Shown one piece after another: positions 55,748-64,000 of a stretch of 64,000 nucleotides of DNA. How positions within the stretch are numbered: the first letter of the stretch is position 1; each line of letters starts with the position of its first letter. The stretch is from Enteractinococcus coprophilus. Lineage in GTDB: Bacteria; Actinomycetota; Actinomycetes; Actinomycetales; Micrococcaceae. Location: contig NZ_VFOU01000003.1 in the NCBI RefSeq assembly GCF_006716305.1, forward strand, positions 496,001 through 560,000. Direction: 5' to 3'. The notes under the pieces are model-generated. The model saw only the letters and a list, made by a program, of their open reading frames with translations, was not told where the DNA came from and ran no database searches. Made by a program: the position numbers and the translations under genes.

Positions 55748-57502
55748 CTACTGACGCGCAGAAATTAGCCTAGCTGATTCCAAGATGCGCAATGCATGTG
55801 CTCGCGCTTCGAACCCCTGATGCGAGCCATTTTGAAGTGCTGCAGAAAGCCAGCCAGGTCCTTTAGAAACCCCAATCCCTGGTGCTAATCGTTCAAGTTC
55901 ACCCTCGCGGACACAACAGATGCCTAAAGAATCGAGATTCTCCATGAGCCTTTCGGCATGTTGTTCAGCTTGTCCTGTGAAAGTGCGCATGCCATATCGT
56001 TTTAACTTCTGAAAACCTGATTCGCTTGTACGAGTAATGGGCTTGAGTAAACTCCTCACGTTCGTGTCCCAGGGTTGACTAGCAACAGGCTCAAGTACCT
56101 GTTTGATCGAGTTGAGAACGTGTCCATTGGTCCATTGCACGTCAGTGGGCCTCAGCTGGTGGACGGCCATCGTGTAATCATTTTCAAATTCCGCCCAATT
56201 GCCTCCGAACGCAGCGACGAGCGCTCGGAGCTTTGTTGCACTATCTAGAATATCTAGATCGACACACGCGACAACGGGAACATTAGCAGCGCGGAGGGCG
56301 GTAACAACCTTTGAAATCCCATCCTTACCACCAGCAGGAATGAATAAAATTTCACTTGGCGAGATGGCAAGAGAATCTGTCTCATCGACTGCATCGATCG
56401 CAGCCTCATAGAACTTACAATCCTGATCTGCTTCTGCCACAACAACCACGCGATGAAATAGGCCTTCGAGGACATTAGAATAGCGCATGACAGGATCAGT
56501 CCACAGAGATTCAACCTCTGGCGCAGATAATTGGTCTGCGGTAGTTACATCTTCATTGCGGTCTAATCTGACGACAGACATCGTAGTTTCGGAAGACAAC
56601 AATCCTGCCATCAGATTGCGGTCATGGGTCGCCAATATAATTTGAACCTCGCGTTTTAAAGCTATGTCCCCGAGGACTTTGCCAAGTTCGAAAGCCTGCG
56701 GTGGATGCAGAAATGCCTCTGGTTCATCGATCAAAATAATCGGATAACTGGCTGTTATTACAGGAAGCAACAGACCGATCAAACTTTTCATCCCATCACC
56801 TTGAGTCGCAAGGCCTGGCAAGTTGCTCAGTGCTTTCCTATATTCGCTAGTCACAGCATCAACCGGTGGCGCTTCCATCTGAGTCGCGCCTACCCGCAGC
56901 TGGGTATGACCGGATAGTCGATCAAGGGTCAAGTCTTTCCGAAATACCCTTCTGGACACCTGTCGGATTTCGCGTAGAACATCTTCGCGGTCCTCAAGAA
57001 TATGCACTGGGTGCTTTGGCGGATCGCTTATATCCGGGCGCTGCGAAATAGGTTTCACCAGCTCAAAACGATCCGTCGCAGTGGAGTGATGGACAAAGAA
57101 AGAAGCGAGCTGCCCTAGCGTCTCCCGTTCCCATAAGCTCTCTAATTCATTCAGAGGCAAGGGACGAGTAGTTTTTTGACTCACAAAACCCGAGCTTGGT
57201 GCCTCAACGAAGCTTGCATGACTTTCCAGCCAGGTGGATAACGATCCTCGATCACCTTGTCGTTCGAGGTCTACGTCAGTTACAACTAGGCCGTCGCTCG
57301 TAGCATCACGTGCATAAGGACTGCGAGCTATCCATGAATTGATCTCATTGAGCAGAGTAGATTTTCCCACATTGTTTCCACCGACTATGGCAACGACGCC
57401 CGCGTGAGGAAACTGTATGGTCTTTTGATTAATAGTAACGGAGTCGATTTTGATGGTCAGGGGGTCATCTTGGAAATCGTCCTTGTTCGCAGTGATTGTC
57501 AT
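55748..57502 (-). CDS. OLD-family ATPase with TOPRIM nuclease domain
   Basis: Numbered from ATG 57502, the 584-residue protein has Walker A GGNNVGKST (41-49), a signature-like QGDGMKSL, Walker B IILIDEPEAFLHP (255-267) and LATHDRNL. A TOPRIM domain follows with E357 in VVVVAEAD, the PAGGKDG turn and DxD in ACVDLDIL (D415, D417). OLD nucleases (P2 Old type) cut DNA and several act in phage defence (PARIS AriA, Gabija GajA). No UvrD-like or Ari-B-like partner is adjacent. The start is uncertain (TTG 57529, ATG 57511 or 57502); no SD is seen. Lower GC suggests transfer. Confidence 0.85.
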   Translation of the reverse strand: MTITANKDDFQDDPLTIKIDSVTINQKTIQFPHAGVVAIVGGNNVGKSTLLNEINSWIARSPYARDATSDGLVVTDVDLERQGDRGSLSTWLESHASFVEAPSSGFVSQKTTRPLPLNELESLWERETLGQLASFFVHHSTATDRFELVKPISQRPDISDPPKHPVHILEDREDVLREIRQVSRRVFRKDLTLDRLSGHTQLRVGATQMEAPPVDAVTSEYRKALSNLPGLATQGDGMKSLIGLLLPVITASYPIILIDEPEAFLHPPQAFELGKVLGDIALKREVQIILATHDRNLMAGLLSSETTMSVVRLDRNEDVTTADQLSAPEVESLWTDPVMRYSNVLEGLFHRVVVVAEADQDCKFYEAAIDAVDETDSLAISPSEILFIPAGGKDGISKVVTALRAANVPVVACVDLDILDSATKLRALVAAFGGNWAEFENDYTMAVHQLRPTDVQWTNGHVLNSIKQVLEPVASQPWDTNVRSLLKPITRTSESGFQKLKRYGMRTFTGQAEQHAERLMENLDSLGICCVREGELERLAPGIGVSKGPGWLSAALQNGSHQGFEARAHALRILESARLISARQ

Positions 57503-57928
57503 GCCACACATTATGACATCGATATTCAACGCTTATTTAAGATCTCTCTAACTGCTCGCTCAAGAAAATAGCCGCCCGAATCGAAGCGATAATCCCAAAA
57601 ATTCATCAGGCCACCTGGTACCGGACCCGAAGTGTTAACCTCAACGACCGATGCATTGGAGCCTTCGGAACTAAGGACGCGTGCCCGCTCCCCGAGCGGC
57701 GGTCATTTGGGCGTTCCAAAGTCAACATCGGGTCCTTAGCGCGGTTCAGAAAAGTGAAGCGGTCTCTTCGTAATCGTCTGCAAGCTTTGTGGATGTGCCA
57801 TAAATTCAAACAGGCCTTCTGAATCTCTCTAACTCCAGTTCCTTCTTTCAAGACGACGTGTAGGCTTACCAAATATTTCAGGAATCACTGTCGGATTAAC
57901 ATTCACAGCCTGCGGCAGTCCTGAACCA
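57503..57928. other. Gap between two divergent accessory genes
   Basis: It holds the promoters of the OLD-type gene (minus) and the 118-residue gene (plus). A minus-strand frame of 88 codons (57606-57872) has no SD and a low-complexity Arg/Leu-rich product; I do not accept it. Nothing else is recognisable. Confidence 0.35.
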
Positions 57929-58285
57929 ATGAATAATTCTGATGTTTCTGTCTCACACATCAGCGAGGCTGGTTCACATCAAACGCTCGACGAATTAGTA
58001 GGTACTTGGGAACGCATCACCGAACGTTCTTGCGAAGCATCTTTAACCAGTGCAGATTATTATCAGGCCCAGAGAGTAAGCTGCACGACTGACTCAGTTC
58101 TCTCTACATATGACTCAGCTGCAGCTATTAAACAGAATCTTGATTTACTGGATGAACTTGAGCGTGAGCTTGAAAGTAAGAGCCGCTGGCTTGTAGGCCA
58201 AAACTGGACTGTGAACGTACCTGAAGAACTCCTTGAGGAATTTCAAAGGGACCTCGATGGAATAGTGGTAACTTTAGGCTCCTAA
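57929..58285 (+). CDS. Small acidic helical protein of unknown function
   Basis: The 118-residue product is soluble, acidic and mostly helical, with a central heptad-like run (NLDLLDELERELESKS) and two Cys residues. I know no family. No clear SD precedes ATG 57929. A strong 15-bp hairpin begins 9 bp after its stop, which supports a real transcription unit. It sits between the OLD-type gene and a surface-protein remnant. Confidence 0.5.
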   Translation: MNNSDVSVSHISEAGSHQTLDELVGTWERITERSCEASLTSADYYQAQRVSCTTDSVLSTYDSAAAIKQNLDLLDELERELESKSRWLVGQNWTVNVPEELLEEFQRDLDGIVVTLGS

Positions 58286-58293
58286 ACTTGCGC

Positions 58294-58337
58294 GTCCCGC
58301 GAGAACGAGTCCAATCGAGGAATCGTTCTCGCGGGAC
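58294..58337 (+). terminator. Strong hairpin terminator after the 118-residue gene
   Basis: Perfect 15-base arms GTCCCGCGAGAACGA (58294-58308) and TCGTTCTCGCGGGAC (58323-58337) flank a 14-base loop. A short T-containing stretch (TCATATT) follows. This is the clearest intrinsic terminator in the window apart from the pilin hairpin. Confidence 0.75.
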
Positions 58338-58589
58338 TCATATTGCACCACGTGATCCAACTGAGGTTAGCTACGCCGCCGAACACACTAGATAAGGTAT
58401 ATCGCTAGGTGGCTAATATCGATAGGGCCGCTCGTGGCTCCAGCCGATGAATCTCGCCGAGCCACCGACATCCGCGATATAGCTACGTTGTGAAGCGAAT
58501 CAGCAGGTAGTTCATTGAGTTACGAGGATGTGAGATCTGCCAGTGGTAAGTCCTGTAGCAACATTGAGCAAATCCACCCACCACTAACA

Positions 58590-58890
58590 GCACTGGGCCG
58601 TCAGCGGCTTCAGTGACGGTCTCACACGGGTCGCGATGGCCTGGTTGCCGGTCGCTAGCGACAGATTCTCTGTGCTCGGCAGCGTTTTCGACCATCCCGT
58701 TGATCATCTCAGCGTAGGACTGCGACCAGATAGCCAGTTGCTCTTCTAAATACGCTTCGTCTGCGGCACCCTCGAAGTGAGACTGAGCGTCTGCAGCTGT
58801 GTGATCGCAAAGTCGTAACCGTCGGGTCTTCAAACGAATCGGTAACCTCGTTCTCAAGGGCAGGGCAAGCAGGGGTTCCTGAGGCAACTA
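58590..58890 (-). pseudogene. Decayed fragment of the LamG-metallophosphoesterase surface gene
   Basis: Minus-strand sequence at about 58680-58890 reads EGAADEAYLEEQLAIWSQSY, then AEMINGMVENAAEH. This matches EGAAEDAYSEEQQAIWAQSY of the gene at 51748-55197 and keeps DNA-level similarity to about 53440-53650. Directly next to it, 58590-58665 resembles the end of the Ig domain (about 52030-52090). The metallophosphoesterase core in between has been deleted and the rest is out of frame. No start or sorting signal remains. Confidence 0.72.
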
Positions 58891-58952
58891 TCGATTTCTT
58901 AGGCTAAGCCCCACAAGCTGCCCATCGACCGATTCCTGCTAGCCTATTGAGG

Positions 58953-59963
58953 ATGAGTCAGAAAGAAAGCGCTTCGTGGACAAGGTTAATGAATATCGTG
59001 TCCAAATCAGGTTCTCCGAACCCGAAAAGAGTTCGCCGGGTCCTGTCGGAGGACGACGAGCGCTTTCTTCGCGACATCGAGAAAACTCACCTGGCTAAGG
59101 ACCCAAGTGTTGAGGACCTCTTCGGCGAAACACAAGGCCTGGAGCCCATCGGCGAGAAAGCCTCTTTGCCAGAATATTTCAAAGAGCTCTGGCAACGTCG
59201 TCACTTCATTTGGCGCGAGTCAAAAAACAAGGTACTCAACCAAACGTCAAATACCTTTCTTGGACCGTTTTGGTTAGTCATTAACCCGCTGCTACTTGCT
59301 GCGTTCTACTGGGTAGTTTTCGGCATCGTGCTGGGTATCAGCCGTGGGATGGACAACTTCGTTGCTTTCATCATTATCGGTATCCTGATGTTCCGTTTCA
59401 GTAGCGGCATCATGTCCCAAGCCACCAAAGCGATTGAAAGCTCGCGCAGTATGATCCGCGCGTTCTCGTATCCCCGAGCTGCCATACCCATCTCACTGGT
59501 GGTGCGCGAAACGCTAGGCCAATTTATCGTCATGGCTGTCATGATCGTGATGATTCTAGCAATACCCCCGCACGTCTCCATCGACGCCACTTGGTTACTG
59601 TTCCCCGTTGTCTTCCTTCTACACATTCTCATCAACGCGGGCTTTGCCTTCTTCTTCAGCCGGCTGGGCTATAAGATGCCGGACTTCGCCCAGGCCATGA
59701 GCTTTATAGTCCGCATCCTCATGTATGGCTCTGGAGTCATCTTTCCGGTCGAACGATTCATTGAAAATGAATTGGCATTGACCATCGTAAAAGCCAATCC
59801 AATCTATATGCTGCTCGACTCATACCGTTCCATCCTGATGGAAAATACCGTCCCCGCAGCCTCGACCTGGTTGGGTCTGGCCGCTTGGGCTATTGGCTTG
59901 GCAGTCCTTGGTTTTTGGTACTTCTGGAAAGGTGAGGAGGAATACGCGCGTGAACGCCGCTAA
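58953..59963 (+). CDS. Polysaccharide/teichoic-acid ABC exporter permease (TagG/Wzm type)
   Basis: The 336-residue ABC-2 permease has six helices from about residue 103, with the family segments QTSNTFLGPFWLVINPLLL and FSYPRAAIPISLVVRE and the NPIYMLLDSYRSILME end. An N-terminal cytoplasmic extension of about 95 residues is longer than in typical TagG. With the ATPase that follows it should export a lipid-linked wall glycan or teichoic acid. ATG 58953 directly follows TTGAGG, too close to act as SD, so the start is not certain. Its end overlaps the next gene by 14 bp. Confidence 0.88.
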   Translation: MSQKESASWTRLMNIVSKSGSPNPKRVRRVLSEDDERFLRDIEKTHLAKDPSVEDLFGETQGLEPIGEKASLPEYFKELWQRRHFIWRESKNKVLNQTSNTFLGPFWLVINPLLLAAFYWVVFGIVLGISRGMDNFVAFIIIGILMFRFSSGIMSQATKAIESSRSMIRAFSYPRAAIPISLVVRETLGQFIVMAVMIVMILAIPPHVSIDATWLLFPVVFLLHILINAGFAFFFSRLGYKMPDFAQAMSFIVRILMYGSGVIFPVERFIENELALTIVKANPIYMLLDSYRSILMENTVPAASTWLGLAAWAIGLAVLGFWYFWKGEEEYARERR

Positions 59964-60768
59964 ACCTCCTATTACCCTTGCCGCCGACGACATCCATATG
60001 ACCTACCAGGTGCGATACACCGGCAAAGGGCGCAACCCGCTCAACCATCTACGACGAGTTCCTAAACCCGTACTCAAAGGCATCTCATTCTATGTGCGTG
60101 AAAAAGAGTTCGTCGGAGTTATCGGACGTAACGGATCCGGCAAGAGTACCTTGCTACGAATCCTTGCCGGCCTGGAAACCCCAACCTCGGGCCGGGTCTT
60201 CAGTTCGGCCAAGCCTCAGCTACTAGGCGTCGGCGCAGCGCTGATGCCAGCGCTCTCCGGCCACGAGAACGTCATGCTCGGATTGCTCGCGATGGGATTC
60301 ACACCAGAAGAAGCAGAAGAGATTCGTCCTTCCGTCATTGATCTAGCCCAAATCGGACGGGCTATCCATACCCCAATGAATACCTATTCCTCGGGGATGG
60401 GCGCCCGTCTGCGGTTTGCCATCTCAGTTGCCGCACGCCCAAAGATCCTAATGGTCGACGAAGCGCTCGCCACAGGTGATGCCTCGTTCCAGGAACGTTC
60501 AAAAGCAGCTATGGACGCCATGATTGAACGTGCTGGAACTGTCTTCCTCGTTAACCACTCCAGGGAAGCAATTGAGGGCATGTGCAACCGGGTGATCTGG
60601 CTCGAGGATGGCGAGGTAGTCGCCGACGGACAGCCTGAACAAAAGATGGAGCAATATATGGTGTACGTTTCTGCCCTGGCCCGTGAAGAATACGAATATG
60701 CCGCAGAGTTCCTTGGAAAAGTTAAAGAAGCTTATGGGGTTCAGCGTCCAGCTTTCAATAGGGGGTAA
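59950..60768 (+). CDS. Polysaccharide/teichoic-acid ABC exporter ATPase (TagH/Wzt type)
   Basis: The 272-residue ATPase has Walker A GRNGSGKST at 59-67, signature YSSGMGARL, Walker B ILMVDEALATGD and the H-loop VNHSRE. The lead TYQVRYTGKGRNPLNHLRR and YSSGM signature are typical of the TagH/RfbE group. It lacks a C-terminal carbohydrate-binding Wzt domain. The GTG at 59950 has GGTGAGGAGG nine bases before it and lies inside the permease gene, so the two are translationally coupled. Confidence 0.92.
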   Translation: MNAAKPPITLAADDIHMTYQVRYTGKGRNPLNHLRRVPKPVLKGISFYVREKEFVGVIGRNGSGKSTLLRILAGLETPTSGRVFSSAKPQLLGVGAALMPALSGHENVMLGLLAMGFTPEEAEEIRPSVIDLAQIGRAIHTPMNTYSSGMGARLRFAISVAARPKILMVDEALATGDASFQERSKAAMDAMIERAGTVFLVNHSREAIEGMCNRVIWLEDGEVVADGQPEQKMEQYMVYVSALAREEYEYAAEFLGKVKEAYGVQRPAFNRG

Positions 60769-60837
60769 CCTACGACAGGCCGTTCTGTCCTTGAGTTGTT
60801 GGAAGACCTAGCCTGAGCAGGCGAGGCGTATCAAGGT

Positions 60838-61500
60838 TGTTGGACAGGTTGATGATTATCACACAGGATCAAGAACATGGCAATATCTCCACGTCGAAAG
60901 TTCAGTGCGCAGTTCAAGGCTGAGGCTGTACAGATGGTTATGCAAAACGATCGTCCTATCGCGCAAGTGGCCAAAGAACTGGAGATTAATGACGGCACGC
61001 GGGGCAACCGGGTGATACTGTACCGGGAGAAAAACCCTGAGCTGCACCGGCGTTGAAGCCCCTAGATCGGGTGCGGTTAGCGGAGTACGAAGCTGAGGTT
61101 CGTGAGCTGCGGATGGAGAATGAGTTCACAAAAAGCCGCAGCCTTCCTCGCCAAGGAACAGACTAAACGCCAAGTCAGCCATGATTTTAGCGGAGAAGGA
61201 CAACTACCCAATCGCCTGGATGTGCCGTCGACTCGGTGTTACCCGCTCTTCGCTTTATGCCCGGTGTGACCGCGCTTACACCATCGCTGCCACCCAAGTC
61301 CGCCGGGAGGCCCTCAAACCTGAATTCCAACCTCTTCAGGTTTTTACACGGTGCTGTTGGTTACCGCCGAGTAGCTGCCAAACTCGATGAAGAAGGCATC
61401 GTCCGCTCGGTTGGAATGGGCGCCGCTCTGATGCGCGAGACGGGAATTGCCGCGATCCAACCGCGTGCGTATAAACGCGCCACAGTCCCAGTTGATCAGG
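60838..61500 (+). mobile_element. IS3-family insertion sequence remnant
   Basis: An OrfA-like start (60877-61056, MAISPRRKFSAQFKAEAVQM) ends early at TGA. The rest of OrfA continues in two other frames (RVRLAEYEAEVRELRMENEF, then KAAAFLAKEQTKRQ), followed by OrfB pieces (IAWMCRRLGVTRSSLYAR and GYRRVAAKLDEEGIVRSVG to QPRAYKRATVP). At least three frameshifts are needed. The DDE core is missing because an IS30-type sequence begins here instead. Terminal repeats cannot be fixed. Inactive. Confidence 0.78.
60877..61056 (+). pseudogene. IS3-family OrfA, truncated
   Basis: The 59-residue frame carries the first part of the IS3 OrfA HTH domain (FSAQFKAEAVQMV, then PIAQVAKELEIND). The expected next part (LGNWV-type) reads RGNRVILYREK, and the stop removes the leucine zipper. 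The remaining OrfA sequence follows in other frames. Confidence 0.7.
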
Positions 61501-61509
61501 CTCAGGTGT

Positions 61510-62508
61510 TGCGCAGTGGAAAGCACAGCAAGCGCGAAACGCCCGAAGGTGGCCATGCTGGTGACGATTCATCAACTTCGTGACTACCTTCAGGATCGTC
61601 TGGCAAGACAGTTAGGGAATGAGGATGACACTGTAGTTTCAGGGCCAATGCCACCGGCTTGGAAGTGCCTCAATAAACCGCACCGAGGAGATCGTAAGTG
61701 GTCCACGGCGCGGAGCCCGGAGCAAATTTCTAGTCAGTTGCCCCTGGATTTTCCCGATGATGAAAGTATGCGTATTAGCCACGAAGCGATTTATCAGTCC
61801 CTGTATATCGAAGCCCGCGGGGCCCTGAAACGTGAACTGGTCGCCGCGTTGTGCACCGGCCGGGCGCTTCGCAAGCCCCGAGCCCTCTCCCGGTCCAATC
61901 CTCATGGGCATGTGACAGAAGATATCGTGATCTCTCAACGCCCTGCAGAGGCTGCGGATCGGATCGTCCCAGGCTATTGGGAAGGCTATCTGATCATCGG
62001 TACAGGGCGTTCAGCAATCGGCAGCGTGATTGAACGCAGCAGCCGCAGGATCTTGCTGGCGCATTTTGCTCAGACCCCAAGGCTGGGGCGGCACGCCACG
62101 AGTGAAAAACGGCCCAGTACTCGGTGGTTACGGGGCGGCCCCATGAAAGCCGCGTTACAAGCTACGATGATGCGTTTGCCCTCACAACTACGCCGGACAC
62201 TGACCTGGGACCGTGGAACAGGACGGGCTACCCATGCGGATTTCATGCCTGCTACGGGGACGAGGATGTTCTTTACGAACCCGCCTTCACCGTGGCAGCA
62301 CCCAACCAATGAAAACACCAATGGTTTGCTACGTCAATATTTTCTCAAAGGTACTGATCTGTCCCAATGGGAGGCAGCCGACCTAGAAACCGTCGCTTTG
62401 ACGCTCAATAACCGAACACGTAAAGTCCTGGGTTTCAAGACCCAGGCAGAAGTCTTCGCCGACCAGCTACAATCAAGTCATAACAGCAGTGTTGCTACCA
62501 CCGATTGA
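61510..62508 (+). mobile_element. IS30-family transposase remnant, 5'-truncated and catalytically dead
   Basis: From about 61520 the frame matches IS30 transposases: RDYLQDRLARQL, then SPEQISSQL, FPDDESMRISHEAIYQSLY, then PGYWEGYLIIGTGRSAIG, TLTWDRG, PTNENTNGLLRQYF. The first catalytic Asp of WEGDLI is Tyr here (WEGY). The second Asp region (TWDRG) and the Glu of NENTNG remain. The N-terminal HTH part is missing and its place is taken by IS3 sequence, so one frame (61447-62508) spans the junction. No inverted repeats were identified. Confidence 0.8.
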
Positions 62509-62630
62509 ACTCACCCTGAACCAAACTAACGCCATGGAAAACAGTCACCCATCCGGGGAGTGACACAACCGCACCTTCTGCCAGTAGCCCTGGTAGACGT
62601 GCCTGTTGCCCTTCCCCTGCGGATCGCCTA

Positions 62631-64000
62631 CTAGGGCTGCACTGGGAGGGGCCACTCTTTAGGATTCACTGGCATACCCAGTAGTCCGGGCTCAACCATT
62701 TCAATCATCCGATGAAAAACTGTCGAGTCGTCCCTGCGCTCCACTGGCACGCTTAGCATGGCCTCGAAAATAGACCGCGAGTTGAACGGGATAAACGCAA
62801 CCCCATAAAAATCACGCTCTAACATCGACACCCCATGCCACGCAGACATCCGATGCTCCCAATAGAACTGATCGAATGGATCGAGGAAGTCTGCTGCGGC
62901 AAAGAACTCAGAGTCCTCAATATAGGACTGAAACCCTAAAAGCGAGACATCATCAAATCGCGCCTTACCGTGCGCTTCAATAGCGTCTCGAACCTTCGGC
63001 CCCATGGCTTGAGTATGCAGATTGCGCATGGCCCCAGCAGTAACCGGACCTTTGACCCCTTTTCTCCTTTGGGCCTGGTAGAAACTCCTGCCGATTTCCA
63101 ACAAATTCCCAGAAACCGCAACAGCATCGGAACTCCCAAACCAGCTACTCAGAGCGCCCACATGGGCTTTATGATGGGTCGCAAAATTGGCTTCATCCAA
63201 GCGCAATGCCAATTCCTTAGATGTTCTGACATGGGGCACTACACTATGGGACACCCCGTAACATGCTGCTAGGTCAGCTGCAAACAGTCGATCCCTTTTC
63301 GTATCATTCCCCAAACCGTAGGTGTAAGTGGAGAACTCAAACCCTGAGTTCAGCCCGACTGCGAAAATCACCCGAGAGTCCAGGCCGGCCGTTAGTGCCA
63401 TATTCATCACACGGCCCCTAGCCATGTTCCGGAAGGCGTTAGTAGCTGCTTCAAGGCACTCCGCTGCCACCTCATCAACGGATCGCTGGTTAAGCTGACG
63501 AGTCGGCCAGAAACGACGGGTGCTATTATTTGCAACGTCATAGTAAGTGTTGGGAATAAGAAGCTTCGTGCGCAGATATGGTGTGCGATTGCCAGGGTAT
63601 CCGTATTTGAAAGGCAGCTCATCTTTTCGGGAAATACCGCCTAGTGCATGCTCGACCAGGAGGGCATGTGAGGCCACGACACCGCCTTCACCGGCATAGA
63701 ACACGGCCCTCATCCCCGTGGCATCACTGACAATCTTCGATTCGCTCTGACTGCCAAATATGACCGCATGTCGGCCAGCGTACTTGCTCAGGACTGCAAA
63801 AAACTTGTCCTCACTAACACGCAGGGCTTCGAGCAACACATGGGCTGGTGACGCATCTTGAATTGATGTCGTTGAGACACAGTGTCCAATGATCACCACA
63901 AACAAATTCCCGTTCCCGGAAGTATCAACTTCCGTCCTGGGGTGCACAAAGAAATGCTCTAATAACGGTCCCGGAACGTAAGTAGGCGGCGCTTCAACCG
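62631..64000 (-). CDS. Asparagine-synthase-like protein (5' end beyond the window)
   Basis: The frame stays open to the right edge (VEAPPTYVPGPLLEHFF before the GTG at 63947), so the true start is outside and at least 456 residues are present. The C-terminal part has the PP-loop-like MALTAGLDSRVIFA typical of asparagine-synthase-related proteins, with TYTYG and ARRD-type segments. The N-terminal half resembles the glutaminase-like domain only in outline. Such proteins often sit in surface-glycan or natural-product loci and amidate a precursor. Placement beside the TagGH-like exporter fits a glycan role (inference). The 122-bp gap to the IS30 remnant is empty. Confidence 0.8.
   Translation of the reverse strand, partial: VEAPPTYVPGPLLEHFFVHPRTEVDTSGNGNLFVVIIGHCVSTTSIQDASPAHVLLEALRVSEDKFFAVLSKYAGRHAVIFGSQSESKIVSDATGMRAVFYAGEGGVVASHALLVEHALGGISRKDELPFKYGYPGNRTPYLRTKLLIPNTYYDVANNSTRRFWPTRQLNQRSVDEVAAECLEAATNAFRNMARGRVMNMALTAGLDSRVIFAVGLNSGFEFSTYTYGLGNDTKRDRLFAADLAACYGVSHSVVPHVRTSKELALRLDEANFATHHKAHVGALSSWFGSSDAVAVSGNLLEIGRSFYQAQRRKGVKGPVTAGAMRNLHTQAMGPKVRDAIEAHGKARFDDVSLLGFQSYIEDSEFFAAADFLDPFDQFYWEHRMSAWHGVSMLERDFYGVAFIPFNSRSIFEAMLSVPVERRDDSTVFHRMIEMVEPGLLGMPVNPKEWPLPVQP

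Noticed and set aside
49142-57502. A type I restriction-modification locus around the RloC/PrrC-like gene
   Set aside because: No HsdR, HsdM or HsdS-like gene is present on either side.
57606-57872. 88-codon minus-strand frame in a gap
   Set aside because: No SD, low-complexity Arg/Leu-rich product and no recognisable motif.
55748-58285. Gabija or PARIS system built on the OLD-type gene
   Set aside because: No UvrD-like helicase (GajB) follows, and the nearby 118-residue protein has no visible AriB-like motifs.
1-64000. CRISPR array or cas genes
   Set aside because: No regularly spaced direct repeats and no Cas-like ORF were seen.

Overview
The window looks like chromosome of a moderate-GC actinobacterium, most likely a Micrococcales/Micrococcaceae-type organism. 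The reasons are the complete actinobacterial Tad pilus locus, a BCCT transporter with long charged tails, DUF6458 and DUF6308 proteins, an LAxTG-type wall-sorting signal, GTG/TTG starts with purine-rich Shine-Dalgarno (SD) sites, and many 4-bp start/stop overlaps. Genus is inference; no rRNA or tRNA gene is present to fix it. || Layout. 1-18 kb is mostly housekeeping: aquaporin, BCCT osmolyte transporter, a pyrE-membrane protein-trmH-fbaA-NIF3-like run on the minus strand, lipoproteins, a DHA2 drug exporter, xthA, an unknown gene, nadE, DUF6308, and a two-RCK potassium channel. 18-28 kb holds a tandem pair of tiny membrane proteins, nhaC, a hisC-type aminotransferase, an MFS carrier, a HicA/HicB-like regulatory pair behind palindromic operators, a phytoene-desaturase-like oxidoreductase and an amidase. 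28-33 kb is accessory: a GIY-YIG nuclease tail-to-tail with a helical protein that has an apolar N-terminal part, then small membrane proteins and a TetR regulator. 33.5-41 kb is a full Tad/Flp pilus operon (pilin, TadE, TadG, RcpC/CpaB, TadZ, TadA, TadB, TadC, prepilin peptidase). A strong hairpin separates the pilin from the machinery genes, so pilin can be made in excess. 41-48.5 kb has two copies of a degenerate voltage-sensor channel, a frameshifted pyruvate-oxidase-like gene, an MHS transporter, an acyltransferase and a YdcF-like protein. || 48.5-58.9 kb is an accessory island. It carries a RloC/PrrC-like ATPase with a CPFC zinc-hook motif and a candidate anticodon-nuclease triad, an OLD-family ATPase/TOPRIM nuclease, and a large wall-anchored LamG-metallophosphoesterase gene broken by one in-frame TAA. 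A decayed duplicate of that surface gene lies 4 kb away. 58.9-64 kb is a cell-surface polysaccharide or teichoic-acid export pair (TagG/TagH-like) followed by fused IS3 and IS30 remnants and an asparagine-synthase-like gene that runs off the window end. || A recurring feature is damage. A truncated flavodoxin gene, a DUF421 frameshift, the pyruvate-oxidase frameshift, the second channel copy, the surface-protein nonsense codon, its remnant and two dead insertion sequences give about eight broken genes in 64 kb. The best leads for new biology are the HicA-like pair with its two operators, the stand-alone RloC-like nuclease, and the GIY-YIG/helical-protein pair.
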